The position numbers and the translations under genes are program-made. Source: Pseudomonadota bacterium (GTDB taxonomy: Bacteria; Desulfobacterota; Desulfobulbia; Desulfobulbales; Desulfocapsaceae). Taken from it: 64,000 nt of DNA. The notes under the pieces were generated by a model that was not told the DNA's origin, made no database searches, and was given only the letters and a program-made list of their open reading frames with translations. Numbering within the stretch: position 1 is the first letter of the stretch; every line of letters begins with the position of its first letter. The stretch covers positions 1 through 64,000 of the forward strand of contig JAHJKP010000048.1 in NCBI GenBank assembly GCA_018821985.1. Direction: 5' to 3'. Shown here in pieces: positions 54,522-63,999 of the stretch.

Positions 54522-55067
54522 TCACGGCTTGGGACCGACAAACATCACCATCTGGCGACCTTCCATCTTTGGTTCCTGCAGGATGACGGCATCTGCTTCC
54601 AGGGCAGCTGCAATATTCTGCATGGCCTCCAGGCCAATGGTCTGACAGTAGACAATTTCCCGCCCACGGAAACGCATGGTGAGTTTTACCTTGTTTTTCT
54701 GCTGCAGAAATTTAATAACGTTTTTGATCTTGAAATTCAGATCATGTTCATCAGTTTTGGGACGAAATTTAATTTCCTTTGTCTCAACTGTCGTTTGTTT
54801 CTTTTTTGCTTCCTGCTCTTTTTTGGCCTGTTCGTAACGAAACTTATCGTAGTTCATTATGCGACAAACAGGTGGATCAGCATTCGCTGAAACCTCCACT
54901 AAATCCAGCCCTTCATCATCGGCTATCTTCAGTGCTTCGTCCACGGTTACCACACCCAACGGACTTCCATCACTGCCGACAAGTCGGATCTGAGGGTGAC
55001 GAATCATCTCGTTGATATTGGCCTTTACCTCACGTTGAACCGGGGCTCTTTTTCCTCTTTGTTTAAT
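54522..55067 (-). CDS. infC: Translation initiation factor IF-3, AUU start codon
   Basis: The protein has 181 residues when read from the ATT at 55065-55067. The ATT is preceded by GGGAGGTAGAG, a strong ribosome site, and gives the usual basic N terminus (KQRGKRAPVQR) with the ANINEMIRHPQIRLV sequence of IF-3. The first ATG (55007) would remove 20 conserved residues and has no site. An AUU start is the known basis of IF-3 autoregulation. Both IF-3 domains and the linker are complete. It lies between thrS and rpmI. Confidence 0.9.
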   Translation of the reverse strand: MKQRGKRAPVQREVKANINEMIRHPQIRLVGSDGSPLGVVTVDEALKIADDEGLDLVEVSANADPPVCRIMNYDKFRYEQAKKEQEAKKKQTTVETKEIKFRPKTDEHDLNFKIKNVIKFLQQKNKVKLTMRFRGREIVYCQTIGLEAMQNIAAALEADAVILQEPKMEGRQMVMFVGPKP

Positions 55068-55233
55068 ATCTCTACCTCCCTACGCTTACGAACTGAATAA
55101 TTTTAACGACCTGCACAAAGGTGACGGACGTTAAGCCGTTATTCACAATAAATCCTGCCCCGAAATTTACGGGATCGGCACCAGGATTCGTCAATCCCGA
55201 ATGAGAAAGACAATCATCATGTCTTATCAAATC

Positions 55234-57162
55234 CTAAATTCCACGAACTTCTTTACATTCTTCGGCAACCTTTACCGCAAACTCAGCAACCGTCATCTCC
55301 GGCAGATTTTTGCCATCACGCAGACGAACCGTCACTGTACCATTCTCTTTTTCTTTATCTCCAATGATAAGCATGTACGGAGTCTTAGCCATCTGCGCTT
55401 CCCGGATCTTAAAATTCAATTTTTCGTTGCGCAAATCTTTTTCTACCCGTACTCCCAGTTTTCGTAACTGAGCATAAAGGTGCTCACAATAATCTGCCTG
55501 GGCATCAGTGATATTCATCACCCTGGCCTGCACAGGAGCCAGCCACAAGGGGAAGACGCCTGCATAGTGCTCTATCAGCACCCCGATAAAGCGCTCCAGA
55601 GAACCCATCAGGGCCCGATGGATCATGATAGGTTGATGTTCCTGATTATCAGTGCCGGTATAGCTCATATTAAAGCGCTCCGGCAGATTGAAGTCAACCT
55701 GAATCGTGGAGCATTGCCAGGAACGGCCCAGCTGATCCTTGATCTTGATATCAATTTTGGGACCATAGAAGACGCCTTCACCGGGATCAAGGGAATAAGC
55801 CAGTCCTTTCTTGTCAAGGGCCTGCTTCAGGGCCTCGGTTGCCTTCTCCCAGTTCGCATCACTGCCGACATACTTTTCTGGCCGGGTGGAAAGATAAATA
55901 TCGTACTGGTCAAAACCAAAGGTCCTGAGAATCAGTAAGTTCAGCTCAAGAATATTAACGATCTCATCTTCGAGTTGATCCGGCTGACAGAAGATATGGG
56001 CATCATCCTGGGTGAAACCACGGACCCGCAACAGACCATGCAGGGCACCGGCACGTTCATAGCGATAGACCGTACCCAGCTCGCACCAGCGAATGGGAAG
56101 TTCACGATAACTCCTTTTCCGGCTATTGTAGATCCCGATATGAAAAGGACAATTCATCGGTTTGAGCTGATACTCCACCTCATCAATGGCCATGGGGGAG
56201 TACATGTTCTCCCCATAGAAATCAAGATGGCCGGAGGTCTTCCACAGATCCTGGCGGGCTATATGAGGGGTGTACAACAACTCATAGTCATGAATATAAT
56301 GGGCTTCTTTCCAGTAATCTTCGATCAGTTTTCTCAGCAGCGCACCCTTTGGCTGCCAGAGAATGAGGCCCGGGCCTATCTGATCCTGAATGGTAAACAG
56401 ATCAAGTTCCTTGCCCAATTTACGATGATCACGTTTCTTGGCCTCTTCCAGAGTGAAGAGATACTTTTTCAAAGCCTTCGGATCAAAAAAAGCAGTTCCG
56501 TAGATTCGTTGCAGGACATCATTCTTTTCATTGCCGCGCCAATACGCACCGGCAACCCGCAACAGCTTGAAGGCCTTGAGCCAGGAGGTGTCGGGAAGAT
56601 GGGGACCTCGGCACAGGTCAATAAAATCGTCAACTTGATAGGTGGAGACCACATCGGTTTCAAGATCCCGAATGAGCTCCACTTTGTATTTTTCACCCTG
56701 TTTTTCAAAAGATTCAAGGGCGTCAGACGCTTTAACCTCACTGCGGATAAAAGGAAGTGCCTTAGAAGCAATCTCCTCCATACGGGCCTCTATCTTTTCA
56801 AAATCTTCCGGGCTGAAGGTTTTGGCAAAGGAAAAATCGTAATAAAATCCATCCTCAATGGCCGGCCCGATAGCGACCTTGACCTCAGGGCCAAAGACAT
56901 CCCGGACCGCTTGTGCCATCACATGGGCGGTACTGTGTCGCAATATCTCAAGACCCGCATCACTATCCACCTGAATGGGACTGATAATGGCATCTTTCAC
57001 CAAAGGCGTGCTGAGATCGACACTCTTGCCATCAACAATGGCAGCAACCGTAAGCTTGCGCTGTTTATTGGACATGAGCTGGGCAAACGCCTGCTGAACA
57101 GGAGTCGATACCGGCAATTGGACAGTCTCGCCGCCCTGTAGAGTAACTTGGATATCTGTCAT
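55234..57162 (-). CDS. thrS: Threonyl-tRNA synthetase
   Basis: A 642-residue class II synthetase with the N-terminal TGS domain (TDIQVTLQGGETVQLP), the editing domain (HSTAHVMAQAVRDVFG), the catalytic core (MNCPFHIGIYNSRKRSYRELP; zinc cysteine present) and the anticodon-binding domain. It leads the operon thrS-infC-rpmI-rplT-pheST-ihfA. The start at 57162 overlaps the stop of a 25-codon frame by 4 bp. Confidence 0.97.
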   Translation of the reverse strand: MTDIQVTLQGGETVQLPVSTPVQQAFAQLMSNKQRKLTVAAIVDGKSVDLSTPLVKDAIISPIQVDSDAGLEILRHSTAHVMAQAVRDVFGPEVKVAIGPAIEDGFYYDFSFAKTFSPEDFEKIEARMEEIASKALPFIRSEVKASDALESFEKQGEKYKVELIRDLETDVVSTYQVDDFIDLCRGPHLPDTSWLKAFKLLRVAGAYWRGNEKNDVLQRIYGTAFFDPKALKKYLFTLEEAKKRDHRKLGKELDLFTIQDQIGPGLILWQPKGALLRKLIEDYWKEAHYIHDYELLYTPHIARQDLWKTSGHLDFYGENMYSPMAIDEVEYQLKPMNCPFHIGIYNSRKRSYRELPIRWCELGTVYRYERAGALHGLLRVRGFTQDDAHIFCQPDQLEDEIVNILELNLLILRTFGFDQYDIYLSTRPEKYVGSDANWEKATEALKQALDKKGLAYSLDPGEGVFYGPKIDIKIKDQLGRSWQCSTIQVDFNLPERFNMSYTGTDNQEHQPIMIHRALMGSLERFIGVLIEHYAGVFPLWLAPVQARVMNITDAQADYCEHLYAQLRKLGVRVEKDLRNEKLNFKIREAQMAKTPYMLIIGDKEKENGTVTVRLRDGKNLPEMTVAEFAVKVAEECKEVRGI

Positions 57163-57320
57163 CTGGAATACATATAAAGAGCCTGCAGACAAACAACTGT
57201 GCTAAGCACAAGCAACAGGCTGAATTTAAACGACATATCAATAATGCCGTCTGGTATGATCATTTACCACCAGCTACTAAGCCATTGTAAATATATAACC
57301 ATAACATCCTAATATCGCTA

Positions 57321-57385
57321 ACGGCATAAGGGGGGGCCATAAAGAAATAGATAAAATGTAATGGTTATTTCTTAACGGCCCCTAA
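57321..57385 (+). repeat. Dispersed 62-bp inverted-repeat element, copy B
   Basis: It runs from ACGGCATAAGGGGGGGCC to TTAACGGCCCCTAA and shares AAATGTAATGGTTATTTC exactly with copy A. It lies in the gap between tRNA-Val and thrS. Confidence 0.7.
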
Positions 57386-57444
57386 AAATAAAGGCCAAAG
57401 AGGAAACGAAAACCATTGCGTCCGTTTTTCTTTAGCCTTATTTC

Positions 57445-57520
57445 TGGTAGGCGCGGGCGGTTTCGAACCGCCGACTTCTACCATGTCAAGGTAGCGCTCT
57501 CCCCCTGAGCTACGCGCCTA
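57445..57520 (-). tRNA. tRNA-Val (anticodon GAC)
   Basis: On the minus strand, acceptor TAGGCGC / GCGCCTA, anticodon stem CTACC / GGTAG with loop TTGACAT, T loop TTCGAAA. CCA is encoded. Confidence 0.95.
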
Positions 57521-57645
57521 TTAAAAACAATATCACTTAAATCTTCTGTAAAATTACCAGGAACGCTGGAAACTTCCTCAATTACCAGTAAAAGGGACCC
57601 ATGTCAAGAAAAAATAGAGTTTCTGCGCCATGCATTCCTGAAGAA

Positions 57646-58251
57646 TCACTCTGCATTTGTCCTTGTTTCGATGGCCTTGGCCAAGGTATATCGATCAGCA
57701 TATTTTATATCCATGCCCATGGGGATACCGCAGGCCAGACGGGTTAAAGCAACACCTTTATTATGCAGCAGATCAATAAGAAAAGACGCTGTGGCCTCAC
57801 CCGGTACTGTGGAACTGGTGGCAATAAGAACCTCGCGGATGGTCCCGCTATTAATCCGGGCCATCAACGCCTCGACCTTGATTTCACCTGGCCCGATCCC
57901 GTCCATGGGCGAGAGCACACCATGAAGGATATGATAGTGACCGTGAAAACTTCCTGTCTTCTCTATGGCCAGAAGGTCTCCCGGCTGCTCAACCACACAG
58001 ACCAGCTCACCGTTTCTCCGTGGATCTGCACAGATGACACAGGGATCGTCTTCAGAAAAGGTGAAACAGCAGGAGCAGAGTTGGATGGAGTCGTGCAATT
58101 CGGAGAGGGCTGATGCCAACTCTCTCGCCTCTGACCGGGGACGACGCAGGATATTCATGGCCAGTCTGGCAGCGGTTTTATTGCCGATCCCCGGCAAACG
58201 GCTCAGATCCCGGATCAGGCGGTCAAGGGCTGGAGGAACGATCTGCACAAC
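57646..58251 (-). CDS. recR: Recombination protein RecR
   Basis: A protein of 201 residues with a helix-hairpin-helix (LSRLPGIGNKTAARLA), a zinc-finger of four cysteines (CSCCFTFSEDDPCVIC) and a Toprim domain (CVVEQPGDLLAIE). It loads RecA with RecF/RecO. The GTG at 58251 with AAGGA upstream is the likely start; it begins a few bases after the YbaB stop. Confidence 0.93.
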   Translation of the reverse strand, partial: VVQIVPPALDRLIRDLSRLPGIGNKTAARLAMNILRRPRSEARELASALSELHDSIQLCSCCFTFSEDDPCVICADPRRNGELVCVVEQPGDLLAIEKTGSFHGHYHILHGVLSPMDGIGPGEIKVEALMARINSGTIREVLIATSSTVPGEATASFLIDLLHNKGVALTRLACGIPMGMDIKYADRYTLAKAIETRTNAE

Positions 58252-58261
58252 AACGTTCCTT

Positions 58262-58582
58262 TCAACCAAACATATTGGAAAGACCAGGGAGGTTAAAGCC
58301 GCCGGTCAGTTTGCCCATCTCGGCCTTCCCCATCTCTCTTGCCTTGCGCAGGGCATCGTTGGTGGCCGCAACAATCAGATCCTGAAGCATCTCGGCCTCA
58401 CTTGCCACGATAATGGCCCGCTCAATGACAACGGAGAGGATCTCACTCTTCCCATTGACCGTGACCGTGACCATACCACCGCCGGCAGTGCCGGTGACCT
58501 TTTTCTGACCCAGTTCTTCCTGGATTCTGGCCATATTCTGCTGGAACTGCTGGGCCTGCTGCATAATGCTGTTCATATCCAT
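58262..58582 (-). CDS. ybaB: YbaB/EbfC-family nucleoid-associated protein
   Basis: A 106-residue DNA-binding protein, helical with an N-terminal glutamine-rich coiled coil (MQQAQQFQQNMARIQEEL). AGGAAG precedes the start. It sits between dnaX and recR, the standard arrangement. Confidence 0.93.
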   Translation of the reverse strand: MDMNSIMQQAQQFQQNMARIQEELGQKKVTGTAGGGMVTVTVNGKSEILSVVIERAIIVASEAEMLQDLIVAATNDALRKAREMGKAEMGKLTGGFNLPGLSNMFG

Positions 58583-58616
58583 ACTCTGTCTTCCTTAGTG
58601 AAAATTTTGTTCGTGT

Positions 58617-60440
58617 CTATCGAAACCGGGGACCCACTCGAATATCGCCGATCTGGCCATTGAATATCTCTGCCGTCATCAGCACCAGCGGGTCATTGGC
58701 CAAGAGATGGCGCTCCTTCAAAGGACTTTCCTGCCCATCCTGCGTCGCCTCACTGTTCTGATCAGGAATGACAAAACGGACAGTGAGCTCCTTCTGAAAG
58801 AAATCAAGGGTGAACTCAGTAATCAACTTCTTGTTCTCATCCTTGCGCAACATACTGCAATTGGCAGGGTCTACATAGTGGAGCAAAAGCTCACCCCCCT
58901 GCTCTTTCGCAGAGTCAGCTCGCTGCAGGTCCTGGGAAATCCAGACAGATCGTTCACGCACATAGGCAATGAATTCCATCCAGTCGCGGCGCACACTCCG
59001 CTGATGGGGTTCAAGCCGCAGAGCAGGTGTTGCATCTGGGCTGTTCTTCAGATCCGGAAGCAACGCAGAGGTGTCATCGAGAGAATCTTCCTCCTCAACA
59101 ACGTTCTCTTCCACTTCGGCCTGGCCCGGTGGTTCAACAGGTGCAGCCGATACCGCAGGTTTCTCATCTTGCGGAGCCTGCACCTCAACCACCTGTTTAT
59201 AAATGACTTTCTGTTCAGCTACAGGGGGAGATGGCTGTTTTTTTTTTGGCATGGAGGAAACGATCTCACCTGCCTGACCGCTCTGCTGCCCCGCTTCCCC
59301 TGCACCTGCGAGCAAGCTATCCAACCGGGAGAGCAAGGTCGTCACCGGGGTCACCTCACTGCTCTCGATAATTTTGAGAAAAGTCGTCTCCATGGCCAAT
59401 CGCGGCTGACTCGAATAGCGCATCTCCTCAACCCCCTGCAGCAACAGGGTGAGCTTCATGTGCAGAGTCTGGGAGGAATGATTGCCTGCCAGCTCTCGGA
59501 AAAGCACGAGTTCCTGTTGCGCAAGGTCCAGCAACTCGTCACAACCCTTGATCTTGCACAGGATCAAGGCCCTGAAACAGCCCAGTAAATCGGTCGTAAA
59601 TCGTTTCAGATCCATGCCGAAGGAAAAGATTTCCTCCAGGGCCTGAAAGGCCGTTACCGGATCCTGTTCCAACAAGGCCTTCGTCAACTTGAGGACAACC
59701 TCCCTGCTCACCAGACCAAGCACCTGAATCACATCGTCCGTACTGATATTTTTCTCACCAAAAGAAAAAACCTGATCCAGGAGACTGAGCCCATCCCGGA
59801 CTGAGCCATCTGCCTCCCGGACAATAAGGTCAAGAGCCCCCTGCTCGATCTGCACCCCCTCGGACTCCGCAAGCTTCTGCAGATGTTTGCCCATATCTAT
59901 GGGAGCAACGCGTTTCAGTTCATAACGCTGACAACGCGAGAGGATGGTGATCGGGATCTTGTGCAGCTCGGTGGTGGCAAACATGAAATAGACATGGGCA
60001 GGCGGCTCTTCCAGGGTCTTGAGCAGTGCATTGAACGCCTCAGTGGTGAGCATGTGCACTTCATCAATGATAATGATCTTGTACCTGGACGAGGTGGGCA
60101 GAAAGCGAATTTTCTCTTTGAGTTCGCGAATCTCCTGGATACCGCGATTGGAGGCGCCATCGATCTCGTAGAGATCAATGGAGGAACCGGCAGTAATCGT
60201 CCGGCAGGACTCACAGACATTGCAGGGATTCTCGGCCGGACCCTGTTGACAGTTGATGGCCTTGGCCATGATCCGGGCCAGAGTGGTCTTGCCGACGCCA
60301 CGAACCCCTGAAAACAGGATGGCATGGGCCACCCTGTCGCGCAGAAGGCTGTTTTGCAGGGTCTTGACCACAGGACGCTGACCGACGACCTCGTCAAAGG
60401 TCTGGGGACGTGCTTTTCTGGCAAGGACCAAATACGACAT
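58617..60440 (-). CDS. dnaX: DNA polymerase III subunits gamma and tau
   Basis: A 607-residue clamp-loader ATPase. The P-loop GVRGVGKTTLA, the zinc-binding cysteines CQQGPAENPCNVCESC, the DEVHML Walker B and the sensor LSRCQRYELK are present. The C-terminal 200 residues include an acidic and proline-rich linker and a tau-type end. No frameshift sequence was recognised. It lies downstream of the SRP RNA gene, as in many bacteria. Confidence 0.96.
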   Translation of the reverse strand: MSYLVLARKARPQTFDEVVGQRPVVKTLQNSLLRDRVAHAILFSGVRGVGKTTLARIMAKAINCQQGPAENPCNVCESCRTITAGSSIDLYEIDGASNRGIQEIRELKEKIRFLPTSSRYKIIIIDEVHMLTTEAFNALLKTLEEPPAHVYFMFATTELHKIPITILSRCQRYELKRVAPIDMGKHLQKLAESEGVQIEQGALDLIVREADGSVRDGLSLLDQVFSFGEKNISTDDVIQVLGLVSREVVLKLTKALLEQDPVTAFQALEEIFSFGMDLKRFTTDLLGCFRALILCKIKGCDELLDLAQQELVLFRELAGNHSSQTLHMKLTLLLQGVEEMRYSSQPRLAMETTFLKIIESSEVTPVTTLLSRLDSLLAGAGEAGQQSGQAGEIVSSMPKKKQPSPPVAEQKVIYKQVVEVQAPQDEKPAVSAAPVEPPGQAEVEENVVEEEDSLDDTSALLPDLKNSPDATPALRLEPHQRSVRRDWMEFIAYVRERSVWISQDLQRADSAKEQGGELLLHYVDPANCSMLRKDENKKLITEFTLDFFQKELTVRFVIPDQNSEATQDGQESPLKERHLLANDPLVLMTAEIFNGQIGDIRVGPRFR

Positions 60441-60521
60441 GGGATTCTTCAGGAGGAGAGCAGGATTATTCTAGCACAGTTGCAGTGAGTCCGGACAAAC
60501 TGAAAAAAAAAGCGACTTCAC

Positions 60522-60631
60522 AAAAAAATGATAGCCGGGCACCCTGTGGCACACAAAGAGGGTCACTACCGTTGCTCCCTTCCGGACCTGGCGGAGTTCG
60601 TGAATCTTTGTTGCACAGGACCCGGCTATCA
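60522..60631 (-). ncRNA. ffs: Signal recognition particle RNA (4.5S type)
   Basis: On the minus strand a 103-nt RNA runs from 60631 to 60529. TGATAGCCGGG at its start pairs with CCCGGCTATCA at its end, and the conserved apical region CCAGGTCCGGAAGGGAGCA, which binds Ffh, lies in the middle. A run of seven T follows (60528-60522) as terminator. Confidence 0.95.
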
Positions 60632-60851
60632 AAAACCGAAATCTGGAATTGGACAGAAAAAAGGCAGGATCTGCGACACGCACAATCCCTTCCCTATTTC
60701 TGAAAGAAATTCTATACCCGTTTCAGGACGTACCGTCAAGAAAATTAGACAGAAAAAAATGAGCGCACGACCAGCAACAGATCATTGACAAGCTGTCCAT
60801 AATGCTATTAATACTGTTTTTTATCGTACTCTTCACATCAAAAAGGATGCC

Positions 60852-62525
60852 ATGGAACTTGCTCAAGCCACACCGTATATCAACAGTATCTGGATAGGAA
60901 GCGCCTTTCTTTCCGGTTTCATCTTCAAACGGCTCAGCCTGCCACCCATGCTCGGTTTTCTCCTGGCCGGTTTCCTCATGAACTTTCTCGGACTGACCGC
61001 CGGCTCCCTGGCACTCGACAAGATTGCCGATCTGGGCATCATTTTGCTTCTCTTCTCTATCGGCCTCAAGCTTGACCTCAAAGGGTTGACCAAGCCAGAG
61101 ATCTGGGGGGGAAGCACTATTCATGCACTGCTCACCATTTCCTTTCTGACTCTGCTGATCCTGGGCGCAGGAATATTCGGAGTGGCCCATCTCACCAATT
61201 TGAGCCTTGGCCAGGCCGCCCTTATAGGACTGGCGCTCAGCTTTTCCAGCACCATTTTTGCCATCAAGTTTCTGGAAGAAAAAGGAGAGCTCAACGCCAT
61301 GCATGGCCGGGCCTCCATCGGTATCCTGATCATGCAGGACCTGATGGCCGTTTTCTTTCTTACCCTCTCCAAGGGAGAATTCCCCTCCATCTGGGCCCTG
61401 GCTCTGCCCCTTTTTCTCTTTGCCGTCCGACCGCTTCTCCTTCACCTCATCGACCACCTCGGTCATGGGGAACTTCTTCCCCTGGGCGGGCTTTTCATCG
61501 CTCTGGTCATAGGCACAACCAGCTTTACCATGGTAGGACTGAAACCGGATCTGGGCGCCCTGATCATCGGCATGCTGATCGGCTCCCATCCACGCTCAAC
61601 GGAGCTGGCGGCCTCCCTCTACAGCTTCAAAGATCTCTTCCTGGTCAGCTTCTTCTTTCAAATCGGCCTGAGCGGCACCCCTACCATCGACCACGCGCTC
61701 ATTGCCCTCGAACTGGTAGTTGCGCTGTCAGTAAAATCATCCCTCTACTTTCTCGTCCTTACCCGTTTTCGTCTCCGCGCCAGGACCAGTATCCTGGCGA
61801 CACTGGCCCTCTCCAATTATTCCGAGTTCGGCCTGCTGGTCACTGCCATCGCCGCCAAAAATGGTTGGCTCAGTCCTGACTGGATCATCATCGTCGCCCT
61901 GGCGCTCACCTTCTCTTTCCTGCTTTCCGCACCCCTGAACAGCAAGGCCAATCTCCTCTATAACTACTTTGCCCCGCTGCTCCACCGTTTTGAAACAAAA
62001 ACCCGACACCGGGATGACTCCCGGATTGACCTGCAAGGTGCCGAGATCCTCATCTTTGGCATGGGCCCCTTCGGGACCACGGCTTATGACGTCACCAGGG
62101 AACGCCAGGGAGAAAAGGTGCTTGCCGTAGATCACAATATGAAAATCGTCAAAATGCATCATAAGGAGAGACGCCGGGTCATCTGGGGCGATGCCACGGA
62201 CTATGATTTCTGGCGTAAAATTGATCTGAAAAAGGTCAAGATCATCATGCTGGCCTTTACCAACCATCAGGCAAACATGCTGGCCCTGCAGGAGATTCAA
62301 TCAGCAGGGTTCAAAGGCCCGGTCACCGCCTCGTCCCGTTTCGAGGATCATCGCCTGGAGCTGGAAGAAGCCGGGGCCATTGCCGCCTACAACATCTATT
62401 CCGAGGCCGGGGCCGGCTATGCCGACCATGTGTGCAAGACCACCGGTCTGGTCTGCAAGACCCAATTCGTTGTTCCCAGCGCCGCTATCCCCCAATATCC
62501 AGTGACGGAATCTGATAAATCCTGA
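60852..62525 (+). CDS. Kef-type potassium/proton antiporter with TrkA-N domain
   Basis: A 557-residue protein: about 12 helices of the CPA2 family (residues 1-390, with GFLLAGFLMNFLG and the SFSSTIFAIKFLEE region), then a RCK/TrkA-N domain (about 395-520) with the GMGPFG nucleotide loop. It probably exports K+ in exchange for H+, gated by NAD(H) or glutathione-type ligands. AAGGA precedes the ATG. The window also encodes CdaA, and c-di-AMP often controls such transporters, so a link is possible but unproved. Confidence 0.9.
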   Translation: MELAQATPYINSIWIGSAFLSGFIFKRLSLPPMLGFLLAGFLMNFLGLTAGSLALDKIADLGIILLLFSIGLKLDLKGLTKPEIWGGSTIHALLTISFLTLLILGAGIFGVAHLTNLSLGQAALIGLALSFSSTIFAIKFLEEKGELNAMHGRASIGILIMQDLMAVFFLTLSKGEFPSIWALALPLFLFAVRPLLLHLIDHLGHGELLPLGGLFIALVIGTTSFTMVGLKPDLGALIIGMLIGSHPRSTELAASLYSFKDLFLVSFFFQIGLSGTPTIDHALIALELVVALSVKSSLYFLVLTRFRLRARTSILATLALSNYSEFGLLVTAIAAKNGWLSPDWIIIVALALTFSFLLSAPLNSKANLLYNYFAPLLHRFETKTRHRDDSRIDLQGAEILIFGMGPFGTTAYDVTRERQGEKVLAVDHNMKIVKMHHKERRRVIWGDATDYDFWRKIDLKKVKIIMLAFTNHQANMLALQEIQSAGFKGPVTASSRFEDHRLELEEAGAIAAYNIYSEAGAGYADHVCKTTGLVCKTQFVVPSAAIPQYPVTESDKS

Positions 62526-62654
62526 CACCACCGTTTTGCAAAATCAGCCCGGCTTGCGGGGAATAATCGCAGCCCCTGTCATCCCCGCCAGCCGAACACG
62601 TTCCGCATTCTATCCCTGCATTTTCGTTCCCCTGCCTGCTCCAACCCTGCTGAT

Positions 62655-63815
62655 TTATAAGAGAGAACGATTCTTCCGGCGCAGCTCATCCAGAGAATAA
62701 TGGCTGCCCCGCCAGAGGATACCGTTGTTTTTCAAGGTAAGGAATGTGGCCCGGAGAATGATATAAATCGTGAGATAAGGAGTAATCAGGGCTACCGGTG
62801 CCAGCCAGGGGGATAGCCCGCTATGGCGGGCCGCCTGGCTGAAGAAGGCAAGACGCAGGGCCACGGTAAGTCCAAAGAAAAGCCGGGCCGGGCCATGGGC
62901 AAGCAGGAGGCCCCATTGCGGCAGGATGGTGAGCAGGCCAAGCCCCAAGGCCCCGCCCAGAGCCAGAACCGTATTGAAGTTGGCCAGGGCAAAGATATTC
63001 TTCATCAGACCGTCGATCATGGCCCCGGTGGAATTGTACCAGTTGACCGAGACAAAGTCATAGCCGCTGAGACATTCCTGATGCAGGCCTGCCTCCTTGA
63101 TGATCTTGCCCAGCATAAGGTCGTCGATGGGATGGGTTTTGATGGCACCATGGCCACCCACCTGCTCATAGGCCCGGCGGCGGACCATATTGAAGGCCCC
63201 CACCCCCATGAAGCGCTTACTCCTGGGATTGCCGGCCAGCCACGGCTTGAAAAGCAGAAAGAGCCCGCTACCCGCATCAAGAATGAGACTGTTAAGCAGA
63301 CAGCCTTTCGCCTTATTCTTGAAGATGAGGCAGAGGTGATCCAACCCGGCCTGCCCAAGACGGTTGACAGCCCGGCTTACGGTGCTGGGAGCCATATGAA
63401 TATCGGCATCGGTAAAAAGGAGGATATCGCCTTTCGCCAGAGCGGCCCCGCAGTGCAGGGCATGATGTTTGCCGAGCCAGCCCTCCGGCAGCTCATGGAT
63501 GTCGAGGACGATGAGTCCGGGATGACGCTGCTGCATCTCCCGCAGGACCGCCCCGGTTCCATCCGTGGAGCGGTCATTGACCACGACAATCTCCAGGTTG
63601 GCATAATCCTGGGCCAGGAGGGTGGCCAGAGCCGGGGCAATGGTCTCCGCCTCATTACAGGCCGGGACAATAATGGAAACAAGGGGCCCATCCGTTACCG
63701 CAGTCGGAGCACTATTGCCCAGAGTGCCAAGCTTAAGGCTGCCGAGAGCAATGTCCAGAGTCAGCCAGCCCATGATGATAAAAATAGTAATAGCAATAAG
63801 CAGCATCGGTTCCAT
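62655..63815 (-). CDS. Membrane family-2 glycosyltransferase
   Basis: A 386-residue protein with an N-terminal membrane helix (about 3-25), a GT2 catalytic domain (VSIIVPACNEAETI; VVNDRSTDGT; FTDADIH as the metal-binding DxD-like site; HPIDDLMLGK) and three or four C-terminal helices. Similar proteins act in hopanoid, carotenoid-glycoside or wall-polymer synthesis. Without neighbouring genes I cannot assign a product. It may follow the partial gene at the right edge in an operon (46 bp). Confidence 0.85.
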   Translation of the reverse strand: MEPMLLIAITIFIIMGWLTLDIALGSLKLGTLGNSAPTAVTDGPLVSIIVPACNEAETIAPALATLLAQDYANLEIVVVNDRSTDGTGAVLREMQQRHPGLIVLDIHELPEGWLGKHHALHCGAALAKGDILLFTDADIHMAPSTVSRAVNRLGQAGLDHLCLIFKNKAKGCLLNSLILDAGSGLFLLFKPWLAGNPRSKRFMGVGAFNMVRRRAYEQVGGHGAIKTHPIDDLMLGKIIKEAGLHQECLSGYDFVSVNWYNSTGAMIDGLMKNIFALANFNTVLALGGALGLGLLTILPQWGLLLAHGPARLFFGLTVALRLAFFSQAARHSGLSPWLAPVALITPYLTIYIILRATFLTLKNNGILWRGSHYSLDELRRKNRSLL

Positions 63816-63861
63816 AATATCCTTACCAACCGGTCACATTTAGATCAAAAATATTTCTGTT

Positions 63862-63999
63862 TCATAGAGAGATACCAACGGGTTTCGCCAACATCTTCAC
63901 CGCATCCCCTGTTGAACAGGCACCAAAACGAAAGACAAGCTCCGTCCCATCCATTACATGCAGATGTAACGACAGCAGCAACCACCACTTACGGGAAGA
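63862..63999 (-). CDS. C-terminal part of an unidentified protein (partial)
   Basis: A minus-strand frame is open from the right edge to TGA at 63862-63864, 45 residues ending in KPVGISL. The family is not recognised. It lies 46 bp upstream of the glycosyltransferase on the same strand. A chance frame of this length is possible. Confidence 0.35.
   Translation of the reverse strand, partial: SSRKWWLLLSLHLHVMDGTELVFRFGACSTGDAVKMLAKPVGISL

Noticed and set aside
55975-57141. A 388-codon frame antisense to thrS.
   Set aside because: Entirely inside thrS, no ribosome site and no known domain.
57163-57444. A possible T-box or threonine attenuator before thrS.
   Set aside because: No T-box core sequence, no Thr-rich leader and no terminator; only repeat copy B and a short frame are seen.
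58617-60440. A programmed frameshift in dnaX.
   Set aside because: No clear slippery heptamer with a following stem and early stop was found; an A-rich stretch near 59235 codes for KKK in frame but gives no supported gamma end.
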